Assembly: GCA_025357775.1 (NCBI GenBank)
Contig: JANXOQ010000053.1
Location: forward strand, 1 to 16,070
DNA: 16,070 bases
Direction: 5' to 3'
DNA from: Ferruginibacter sp.
GTDB taxonomy: Bacteria; Bacteroidota; Bacteroidia; Chitinophagales; Chitinophagaceae
Of the stretch, positions 7,642 to 13,799 are shown piece by piece. The notes beneath the pieces are model-generated. The model saw nothing but the letters and a program-made list of their open reading frames with translations. It searched no databases and had not been told where the DNA came from. Each line of letters begins with the position of its first letter. The first letter of the stretch is position 1. The position numbers were made by a program, and so were the translations under genes.

Positions 7642-8706
7642 TTAATTATTACGCTCAAACTCTTTCATTAAATCAACCAACAGCTTTACGCTACTGAGAG
7701 GCATTGCATTGTAAAGAGATGCTCTAAAGCCACCTGCACTTCTGTGCCCTTTTATTCCAATAATATTATTGTCGTTTGCAAATTGTAAAAATGCTGCTTC
7801 TTTATTTTTATCATTCATTACAAATGTTACATTCATTTTACTTCTATCCTCTTTTTCTACAATGCCTGTAAATAAATTATTTCTATCTATTTCTGCATAC
7901 AATAATGCCGCTTTTTCATTGTTTATTTTTTCTATTGCTTTTACGCCACCTAGTTTTTTTAACCACCTTAGCGTAAGCATGCAAGTATATACAGCAAATA
8001 CTGGCGGCGTATTTAGCATACTCCCTTCTGCTATATGGTTGCGATAATCCATCATTGTTGGAATATTACGTTTTATTTTTCCAAGTATATTTTTATTTAC
8101 TACAACTATTGTTACGCCAGCAGCACCAATATTTTTTTGTGCTCCTGCATATATCAAATCAAATGCATTAAAGTCTAATTCCCTGCTCAAAATATCGCTA
8201 CTCATATCAGCAATAAGTGAATTTGATGTAACAGGAATTTTTTGCCATTGTGTACCGTAGATAGTATTATTAGTAGTTATGTGCAAGTATTTACAATCAT
8301 TAGGAACTGCAAAATCTTTCGGCAAAAAGGTATACCCTTTTTCTTTAGATGAACATACAACTTCTGGCTTACCAAATAGTTTTGCTTCTTTTATTGCCTT
8401 TGCAGCCCACACACCTGTATCAGTGTAGGCAGCAATATCTTTTACATCTAGCAAGTTCATAGGTACTTGCATAAATTGTGTAGACGCACCACCATGCAAA
8501 AAAAGTACTTCATGGTTATCATCTAAATGCATAAGCTCTTTTATAAGCTGCCTTGCTTCTTGCATAATACCTTCAAATGCAGGTGTACGATGCCCATATT
8601 CTAAAATAGACAATCCTGAATTATCATAATTAAGCACAGCTACTGCGGCTTCTTCAAAAACTTCTGTAGGCAAAATAGATGGACCTGCATTAAAATTATA
8701 TACCAC
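7642..8706 (-). CDS. serC: Phosphoserine aminotransferase
   Basis: SerC is a cytosolic PLP enzyme that converts 3-phosphohydroxypyruvate and glutamate to phosphoserine and 2-oxoglutarate in serine synthesis, with a side role in PLP synthesis. The 354-residue length fits the family (E. coli about 362). Visible motifs are NFNAGPSILP at 4-13, HGGAS at 71-75, ADMSSDILSR at 166-175, the PLP-binding Lys191 in YAGAQKNIGAAGV, and the C-terminal GHRSAGGFRASLYNAM. The start is GTG at 8704-8706: an in-frame stop at 8713-8715 leaves no ATG, and the overlapping ATG at 8706-8708 is in another frame. The NFNAGPS block lies right after the start, as in homologues. The downstream neighbour is DUF1015, with no serA between. 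Confidence 0.95.
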   Translation of the reverse strand: MVYNFNAGPSILPTEVFEEAAVAVLNYDNSGLSILEYGHRTPAFEGIMQEARQLIKELMHLDDNHEVLFLHGGASTQFMQVPMNLLDVKDIAAYTDTGVWAAKAIKEAKLFGKPEVVCSSKEKGYTFLPKDFAVPNDCKYLHITTNNTIYGTQWQKIPVTSNSLIADMSSDILSRELDFNAFDLIYAGAQKNIGAAGVTIVVVNKNILGKIKRNIPTMMDYRNHIAEGSMLNTPPVFAVYTCMLTLRWLKKLGGVKAIEKINNEKAALLYAEIDRNNLFTGIVEKEDRSKMNVTFVMNDKNKEAAFLQFANDNNIIGIKGHRSAGGFRASLYNAMPLSSVKLLVDLMKEFERNN

Positions 8707-8708
8707 AT

Positions 8709-9130
8709 TTATTCATTTAGAGCAAGCGAAAATAAGAAAAATTTGGGTGATAGAGAATTGTAAATTGTACTGTAATGTTTTTTTAAAAATAAGGGTAATT
8801 TAAGAAGTTAGTTATTTTTATGTTACTTCCAAAAATCAATCACAGTTTTAAGTAGATTTTTGCTTAAAGCTTTTATTGCGAAGGCTTTTTCTAACGCTAA
8901 TAAAACTTTAATTGGCAATAAAAGTCCTATTACCTCTGTACATCATAGTTTTTATTTTTTCATTAATTAATTTACTGTAATTATTTTTTGCATCTATTAT
9001 TTATGCAATAATTCAAATTTTTACTGCAATAAACAAATATTAAAAATTAAAAAACTCACTCATGGATATAGATAATAGCTCTGATATTTTATACAATGTA
9101 CGGCTAGGTCGGTTTTTAGAAAGAATTAAT
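8709..9130. other. 422-bp gene-free AT-rich region with inverted repeats
   Basis: Between the serC start and the stop of the SDR gene no convincing gene is visible. The region holds a 10-bp inverted repeat (8870-8924, listed separately) and a TTGCAT/ATGCAA hairpin (8988-9008, 9-nt loop). Similar ACTG(T/C)AAT words occur near 8974 and 9024. The serC promoter must lie in or near the left part, but only a near-match to the -7 box (TATTTTCG, 8734-8727) is present and no -33 TTG pairs with it. A 40-codon plus-strand frame at 9062-9184 overlaps the SDR 3' end and looks accidental. Confidence 0.5.
8870..8924. repeat. 10-bp inverted repeat upstream of serC
   Basis: CTTTTATTGC (8870-8879) and GCAATAAAAG (8915-8924) are perfectly complementary, separated by 35 nt. 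A second pair, AGTTTTA (8854-8860) and TAAAACT (8901-8907), interleaves with it. The position is 164-218 nt before the serC start. It could be an operator, the terminator of the upstream SDR operon or a relic; nothing in the sequence decides. Confidence 0.4.
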
Positions 9131-10102
9131 TTAACAATATTTATTTTTCAAATCACTACAAATATTTTTAATAGTATCTCCTAAAGATTGATACTTAAAA
9201 TTAGGTAACATATTCAACAACTTGCTATTATCATACATTGTAGCAGCTAATGATGTTTTGGCTGTTTCTTTGGTAATCAGCGGCTCTTCGTTGGTAAATT
9301 TACTTTTTATTGCAGCAGCTCTCCATCCAATAGCAGCAAGTAGTGGAGTAATTTTTTTAGAAGGCAATTTTTTTCCAAAGCCCAATGCTATTCCTTTTAA
9401 TATAGTTTCGTATGTGGCATTTTCTGCACTTACAATAAATTTTTCAGCGGTAATATCAGCATCCATTAATTGTATCATAATTTTTGCAACATCTTTCACA
9501 TCTACAAAGCCATTGATGCCAGTTGTATAATAATTAAACCCGTCGTATACTTGTTTAAATAATTTTGTAGAGCCTTCATTCCAGTTGCCAGCACCTAAAA
9601 TAATTGTTGGGTTTATTACAACTGCATTTAATCCCTCTGCTACGCCACGCCATACCTCTAGCTCTCCTAAGTATTTGCTATGTCCATACAAACTAGTAAG
9701 TAAATCATCATTCCAAGCTGTATTTTCTTTTATGTATGTACCAACCAATGCCCGCCCAAGTGCAGCTACAGAGCTTACATGTACTAGCTTTCGTACACCT
9801 GCATTTAAGCAAGCATTCACAACATTTGCAGTGCCTTCTACATTTATTTTATACAATTTTTGCGAATCTTTTGGGGCAAAAGATACAATAGCGGCGCAAT
9901 GGAATACCTCTATTACATCTTGCATAGCATCTTCTAAAGCATACACATCTAATATATCGCATTTTATTTCAGAAAAATTTGGGTGGGCAGCTATTTGTAG
10001 ACTAGTATTATTAAAAGTAGCTCTTACTTTTTTGCCATTAGCTAATAGTATTTTTATTAATGTACTACCTAGCAAACCAGCTCCACCTGTTACCAGTATC
10101 AT
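9131..10102 (-). CDS. NAD(P)-dependent extended SDR (epimerase/dehydratase family)
   Basis: This 323-residue extended short-chain dehydrogenase/reductase has a Rossmann N-terminus with the nucleotide motif TGGAGLLG (5-12), the ...FHCAAIVSF segment typical of extended SDRs, Ser110/Ser111 in HVSSVAALG, and the catalytic Tyr139-xxx-Lys143 in LYGHSKYLGE. The second half (about 155-323) is the substrate domain. It resembles dihydroflavonol-reductase/3-beta-HSD-like members rather than UDP-sugar epimerases, so the substrate could be a hydroxy- or keto-compound; no specific reaction can be assigned. The start ATG at 10100-10102 overlaps the stop of the upstream hydroxyacyl-CoA dehydrogenase (ATGA), which implies translational coupling and a shared operon. 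Confidence 0.85.
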   Translation of the reverse strand: MILVTGGAGLLGSTLIKILLANGKKVRATFNNTSLQIAAHPNFSEIKCDILDVYALEDAMQDVIEVFHCAAIVSFAPKDSQKLYKINVEGTANVVNACLNAGVRKLVHVSSVAALGRALVGTYIKENTAWNDDLLTSLYGHSKYLGELEVWRGVAEGLNAVVINPTIILGAGNWNEGSTKLFKQVYDGFNYYTTGINGFVDVKDVAKIMIQLMDADITAEKFIVSAENATYETILKGIALGFGKKLPSKKITPLLAAIGWRAAAIKSKFTNEEPLITKETAKTSLAATMYDNSKLLNMLPNFKYQSLGDTIKNICSDLKNKYC

Positions 10103-10959
10103 GCAATAATTTTTGGTGAATAATCGTAAAATCCTTTGCCAGTCTTTTTACCAAGGTTTCCTTCTGTTACTTTTTTTGCTTGCATCTCCGAAGGTTTAAA
10201 ACGAATAGCATTATCAAAAGCATGGTATACAGATTGTGAAACAGCATAGTTTATATCCAAACCTATTAAATCCATCAGCTTAAATGGTCCCATTTTAAAA
10301 CCAGCATTTTCCATTAAAGCATCTACATCTTCAATTGAAATATTTTGCTCAGTCACTATTTTCATTGCTTCTAAATAATAATGCCTTGCTACTCTATTTA
10401 CAATAAACCCTGGAGCATCTTTACAAATAACGGGAGTTTTATTAAGTTGTATACAAAGTTCATAAATGGTTTTTATAGTAGCTTCGCTTGTCAGTTCACC
10501 CGCCACTACTTCTACTAACTTCATTATATTGGCTGGGTTAAAAAAGTGCATGCCGCATACCCTTTTTGGATGTGGTATATTTTTTTGTATTTCAGTAATA
10601 GATAGCGAAGAGGTATTGCTAGCTAAAATTGTTTGGGTGCTATTAATTGCAGCAATATTTTTGTAAAGTGTTTCTTTAATATCTATATTTTCAATTATAG
10701 CTTCTATTATTAGCTCTCCAACACAATCATTGATTTTACTTGTAAATAAAATACTGTTTAAAAAAGTATCTTCTTCCACATCAGTTATTTTTTTTTTGCT
10801 TAGCAAAAATGCAAGGTTTTTCGTAATGCTACTTTTTGCAGTTTCAAGCCCTTTTTCGTTGGTATCAAAAAGTACTACTTTAAAGCCAGCTTGTGCTGCG
10901 GTAAGTGCTATACCACTACCCATTGTGCCAGCACCTGCTATGCAAATTTTTTTTACCAT
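10099..10959 (-). CDS. 3-hydroxyacyl-CoA (3-hydroxybutyryl-CoA) dehydrogenase
   Basis: This 286-residue enzyme oxidises (S)-3-hydroxyacyl-CoA to 3-oxoacyl-CoA with NAD, or runs in reverse. The N-terminal Rossmann domain (about 3-182) has GAGTMG at 9-14. The catalytic set fits the family in identity and spacing: Ser117 in ASNTSSLS, His138 in GMHFFNP, Glu150 in KLVEVV and Asn188 in APGFIVNRV (offsets of 21, 12 and 38 residues, as in human HAD). The C-terminal dimerisation domain (about 184-280) ends in GKKTGKGFYDY. It is the single-function short form (Hbd/PaaH type) with no fused hydratase. It heads an operon with the SDR at 9131-10102, with which it overlaps by 4 bp. Chain length and pathway (beta-oxidation, butyrate-type or aromatic degradation) cannot be told from sequence alone. 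Confidence 0.93.
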   Translation of the reverse strand: MVKKICIAGAGTMGSGIALTAAQAGFKVVLFDTNEKGLETAKSSITKNLAFLLSKKKITDVEEDTFLNSILFTSKINDCVGELIIEAIIENIDIKETLYKNIAAINSTQTILASNTSSLSITEIQKNIPHPKRVCGMHFFNPANIMKLVEVVAGELTSEATIKTIYELCIQLNKTPVICKDAPGFIVNRVARHYYLEAMKIVTEQNISIEDVDALMENAGFKMGPFKLMDLIGLDINYAVSQSVYHAFDNAIRFKPSEMQAKKVTEGNLGKKTGKGFYDYSPKIIA

Positions 10960-11023
10960 GTCATAAAAATAAGTCTAAATAATTGTTTCCGATTTTAAGG
11001 AATTTTATTTGATTATACACACC

Positions 11024-11045
11024 AAAAAGTAGGGTTACCAACCCT
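11024..11045 (-). terminator. Intrinsic terminator of the 11061-11384 gene
   Basis: On the minus strand AGGGTT, loop GGT, AACCCT (11045-11031) forms a 6-bp stem with three G-C pairs, followed directly by ACTTTTT (11030-11024). It begins 15 bp after the stop codon, a typical terminator position and form. Confidence 0.6.
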
Positions 11046-11060
11046 TTATACAACTTTTAT

Positions 11061-11384
11061 TTACCCTGTTTTTTTTCCATTTCCATACATATCAATCACC
11101 GATTCTATACTATCTTTTAGTGCACAAGATGCTTCATCAAATAAATCGTCTTTTCCTTTTTTGGAAGCCTTGTTGCTATTAGAATTTTTTACCGTTTCTT
11201 TTATATTTTCTATTGTATCAAAATAAATTGGTATGGCTTTTTCGTAAAAATTATTAATGGCTTCTATTTCTATCAATACATCCTCATATTCTGCAAGTAT
11301 GCTATTTATTTCTTTTATATTATCAGCAGTGTGTCTACGTGGTATTCTATCAAATAATGCTGTAAGTGCACTCGAAATATTCAT
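11061..11384 (-). CDS. Small helical protein of unknown function
   Basis: I do not recognise this protein. With the ATG at 11382-11384 it has 107 residues. The open frame could begin 7 codons earlier at a TTG, but that codon lies inside an exact -7 promoter box (11403-11410), so the ATG is preferred. The sequence is charged and rich in Glu, Ile, Asn and Lys: an N-terminal MNISSALTALFDRIPRR, then a long predicted helix (about 20-70, possible coiled coil), a Ser/Asn/Lys linker (NSNSNKASKKGKDD), and a second helix near the C-terminus. There is no signal peptide or membrane segment, so it is cytosolic. It has its own promoter element and terminator, suggesting a monocistronic gene. A decayed gene lies just upstream on the same strand. 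Confidence 0.6.
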   Translation of the reverse strand: MNISSALTALFDRIPRRHTADNIKEINSILAEYEDVLIEIEAINNFYEKAIPIYFDTIENIKETVKNSNSNKASKKGKDDLFDEASCALKDSIESVIDMYGNGKKTG

Positions 11385-11402
11385 GAGTTTTTTATTAAAG
11401 AG

Positions 11403-11410
11403 CAAATATA
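11403..11410 (-). promoter_or_regulatory. Bacteroidota -7 box for the small helical protein
   Basis: Read on the minus strand this is TATATTTG, an exact TAnnTTTG match, 19 to 26 bp before the chosen ATG. No TTG is found at the usual -33 spacing, so only half of the promoter is supported. Confidence 0.4.
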
Positions 11411-11436
11411 TTTATAAAAACTAGTTTGTTGTAATT

Positions 11437-11916
11437 CTATTTCTTCATCAAACTATCCGCTTTATTTGTTAAAGTATCTATTTGTTTTAAATATATTTCT
11501 AAAAGTTTCGTACTTGGCAAGTTATTGGTTTGGTATTTTTCCATCATGGCCTATGTTGTTTTTATTTTTAAAAAACTGTACAAGTTTTTAAGGCTTATCA
11601 TTTTAGTATGCATGCTTTCAATAAATTTTATGTGTGCAGCTTTTTTACATCTATATTCAATATCACTAGCCTAAAATATTTTTTCACTTAACAAGGTACC
11701 TTTTATCTTACTCAATTTTTCATTAGCTTAAGCAAAGAACCCTTCATTATTATCATTGTAAAAATTAAAATTTTCGGTGGAGTCATTTCCTTTATATGTC
11801 ACTATTTGGCTCACTTATAATTTGTGGGGAGTTTATTGTTTTTTTGGATGCTATTTTTTTACAATTGTTTAAAAAATAAATATTTGTAATCAGGGTAATG
11901 AAGAAATACTTTTCAA
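11437..11916 (-). pseudogene. Decayed small lipoprotein-like gene
   Basis: Read on the minus strand, this stretch has protein-like sequence interrupted by stops. A TTG at 11914-11916 (original start perhaps ATG) leads, after a one-base frame change, into YFFITLITNIYFLNNCKK (from 11908), which looks like a signal or lipoprotein leader, and then IASKKTINSPQIISEPNSD, ending in TAA at 11792-11794. A neighbouring frame then carries YKGNDSTENFNFYND and continues to 11437, broken by TAA at 11728-11730 and TAG at 11671-11673 and 11551-11553. Its last piece is MMEKYQTNNLPSTKLLE..., ending in TAG at 11437. Restored, it would be roughly 155-160 residues with a helical C-terminal half. No family is recognised. 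Three stops plus one or two frame changes make a sequencing error unlikely. The 35-36-codon terminal piece might still be expressed, but there is no sign of it. Confidence 0.6.
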
Positions 11917-11985
11917 ACTCTTAGTTGAAAATGACTATAAAACGACAACCATCCACCTTCCTCAAAAACAAATTTTATTTATTGA

Positions 11986-12014
11986 TTGTTTTTTTACCAA
12001 AAAGTATATTTTTG
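11986..12014 (+). promoter_or_regulatory. acpP promoter, Bacteroidota sigma type
   Basis: A -33 TTG (11986-11988) and an exact TAnnTTTG box, TATTTTTG (12007-12014), are separated by 18 bp. This matches the Bacteroidota housekeeping consensus in sequence and spacing. Transcription should start a few bases after 12014, giving a leader of about 20 nt before the acpP ATG. Confidence 0.7.
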
Positions 12015-12040
12015 CATCGTATTAACTAAATATTACAAAC

Positions 12041-12277
12041 ATGTCAGACATTGCTACAAGAGTAAAAAAAATCATCGTTGATAAATTAGGTGTAGACGAA
12101 GCAGAAGTAACTACAGAAGCTTCTTTTACCAACGACCTAGGCGCAGATAGCTTAGATACCGTAGAACTTATCATGGAGTTTGAAAAAGAATTTAATATTT
12201 CTATCCCTGATGAACAAGCTGAAACCATCACTACTGTTGGGCAAGCTGTTTCTTACCTAGAGGCTAACGCTAAGTAA
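12041..12277 (+). CDS. acpP: Acyl carrier protein
   Basis: This is a 78-residue acidic helical protein of the usual ACP length. The [15 protein letters not shown] motif places the 4'-phosphopantetheine attachment at Ser37. It carries growing acyl chains for type II fatty-acid synthesis in the cytosol. Helix I ([17 protein letters not shown]) and helix II after DSL are clear. It has its own strong promoter just upstream and is followed after 154 bp by fabF, the conserved partner. A long inverted repeat between them may reduce read-through so that ACP is made in excess of FabF, which fits the high cellular demand for ACP. Confidence 0.97.
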   Translation: MSDIATRVKKIIVDKLGVDEAEVTTEASFTNDLGADSLDTVELIMEFEKEFNISIPDEQAETITTVGQAVSYLEANAK

Positions 12278-12285
12278 TTTCTTTT

Positions 12286-12357
12286 AATACCGATAAAGTT
12301 TCTGCAATGGTTTAGTTACAATAATGTTTCTTTACTAATAGTTATTTTATCGGTATT
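12286..12357 (+). terminator. Long inverted repeat between acpP and fabF (terminator or attenuator)
   Basis: AATACCGATAAA (12286-12297) and TTTATCGGTATT (12346-12357) are a perfect 12-bp inverted repeat, extended by a G-T wobble inward, with a 48-nt spacer holding a weaker TTAGT/ACTAA pair (12312-12316, 12333-12337). It begins 9 bp after the acpP stop and is followed by TATTTTATACTATTTG. It could be a partial terminator or an mRNA-stabilising 3' structure for acpP; there is no long uninterrupted T run. Confidence 0.5.
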
Positions 12358-12431
12358 TATTTTATACTATTTGTAAGTATATTTTTTTTAGAGCAATAAA
12401 ACATTGATTTCACCTTTATAGCATACATCTT

Positions 12432-13685
12432 ATGACTTTAAAACGAGTTGTAGTTACAGGTCTTGGTGCGCTAACTTCTATAGGCAAAACGGTTGAGGAG
12501 TACTGGCAAGCACTTACCGATGGGGTGAGTGGGTGCGATAATATTCAACAATTTGATGCATCAAAATTTAAAACAAGGTTTGCTTGTGAAGTAAAAGATT
12601 TTGACCCAACCCTTTACCTAGACCGCAAGGAAGCAAGAAAAATGGATAGGTTTACCCAATTTGCTATGATAGCTGCTGATGAAGCAGTAAAAGATGCAGG
12701 TATAACAACCGAAACCGCAAACCCTGATAGAGTAGGAGTAATATTTGCTAGCGGCATTGGCGGGCTTATTACTTTTCAAGAAGAAATAATGAACTTTGCT
12801 AGTGGCGACGGTACTCCTCGTTTTAATCCTTTTTTTATACCAAAAATGATATTGGATATTGCTGCTGGGCAAATATCTATGAAGCATGGTTTTAGAGGTC
12901 CTAACTATGCAGTAGTGAGTGCTTGCGCAAGTAGTACCAATGCTATTATTGATGCCTTTGATAATATACGACTTGGTAGAGCAGATGTAATAGTAACTGG
13001 CGGTAGCGAAGCAGTAATAAGTGCAGCAGGCTGTGGTGGTTTTAATGCTATGAAAGCCATGAGCGAAAGAAACGATGATCCTAAAACTGCTAGTAGACCT
13101 TTTGATAAAGATAGAGACGGTTTTGTAATGGGCGAAGGTGCTGGAGTATTAATTTTAGAAAGCCTTGAACATGCCCTTGCTCGTGGTGCAAAAATATATT
13201 GTGAAATAGCTGGAGGCGGTGCCACTGCTGATGCTCACCATATAACTGCCCCACACCCAGAGGGACTTGGTGCCAAAAATGTAATGAATGCTGCCCTTGC
13301 TGATGCAGGCATGCTACCTTCGGATATCGACTATATAAACGTACATGGTACTTCTACCCCATTGGGTGATATTGCCGAAACAAAAGCAATACTAAATGTG
13401 TTTGGCAGCCATGCATACAATATCAATATAAGTGCCACCAAAAGTATGACAGGGCACTGCCTTGGTGCTGCTGGTGCGCTAGAAGCACTTGCTTGTATAC
13501 TAGCTGTTACAAAAGATGTAATTCCTCCTACCATTAATCATTTTACCGATGATCCTGAGCTTGACAATAAGCTAAACTTTACCTTCAACAAACCTCAATA
13601 CAAAACCGTAAACGCTGCACTAAGCAATACATTTGGTTTTGGCGGGCACAATGCCAGTGTGATTGTGAAGAAATTTGTTGGGTAA
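12432..13685 (+). CDS. fabF: 3-oxoacyl-ACP synthase II (KAS II)
   Basis: FabF condenses malonyl-ACP with acyl-ACP in fatty-acid elongation. The 417-residue length fits the family. Catalytic residues are all present with the same spacing as E. coli FabF: Cys165 in SACASSTNA, His305 in NVHGTSTPLGD, Lys337 in SATKSMTGH and His342 in TGHCLGAAG. The N-terminus RVVVTGLGALTSIG and the C-terminus LSNTFGFGGHNAS are typical. The ATG at 12432 puts this N-terminal motif at the right distance. It follows acpP on the same strand, with no clear promoter of its own in the 154-bp gap. In many Bacteroidota rnc (RNase III) follows fabF; here the next gene is convergent instead. Confidence 0.97.
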   Translation: MTLKRVVVTGLGALTSIGKTVEEYWQALTDGVSGCDNIQQFDASKFKTRFACEVKDFDPTLYLDRKEARKMDRFTQFAMIAADEAVKDAGITTETANPDRVGVIFASGIGGLITFQEEIMNFASGDGTPRFNPFFIPKMILDIAAGQISMKHGFRGPNYAVVSACASSTNAIIDAFDNIRLGRADVIVTGGSEAVISAAGCGGFNAMKAMSERNDDPKTASRPFDKDRDGFVMGEGAGVLILESLEHALARGAKIYCEIAGGGATADAHHITAPHPEGLGAKNVMNAALADAGMLPSDIDYINVHGTSTPLGDIAETKAILNVFGSHAYNINISATKSMTGHCLGAAGALEALACILAVTKDVIPPTINHFTDDPELDNKLNFTFNKPQYKTVNAALSNTFGFGGHNASVIVKKFVG

Positions 13686-13740
13686 ATGTTTTAAATTATT
13701 AAAAACATACTACGAATTTTATTGTGTACTTTACTTCATT

Positions 13741-13777
13741 TGCCAAAAAAATCCCCACCATCTTTGGCAGGGATTTT
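13741..13777. terminator. Bidirectional terminator with two alternative stems
   Basis: AAAATCCC (13748-13755) pairs with GGGATTTT (13770-13777) around a 14-nt loop. On the minus strand this stem runs into a T tract (GGGATTTTTTT), a good terminator for the PspC gene, whose stop is 23 bp away. On the plus strand it ends in GGGATTTTCATT for fabF. An adjacent pair, TGCCAAA (13741-13747) and TTTGGCA (13763-13769), interleaves with it, so the two stems probably compete. Confidence 0.7.
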
Positions 13778-13799
13778 CATTCACCTCAAAAAACTTATA

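Noticed and set aside
9062..9184. 40-codon plus-strand frame beginning MDIDNSSDILYNVRLGRF
   Set aside because: It runs into the antisense of the SDR 3' end, has no promoter, and its second half is just AT-rich sequence; no family is recognised. It could be a relic but cannot be supported.
11437..11547. 36-codon minus-strand ORF starting ATG ATG
   Set aside because: It is the last uninterrupted piece of the decayed gene at 11437-11916, in the same frame as the broken upstream part, so I treat it as part of the pseudogene.
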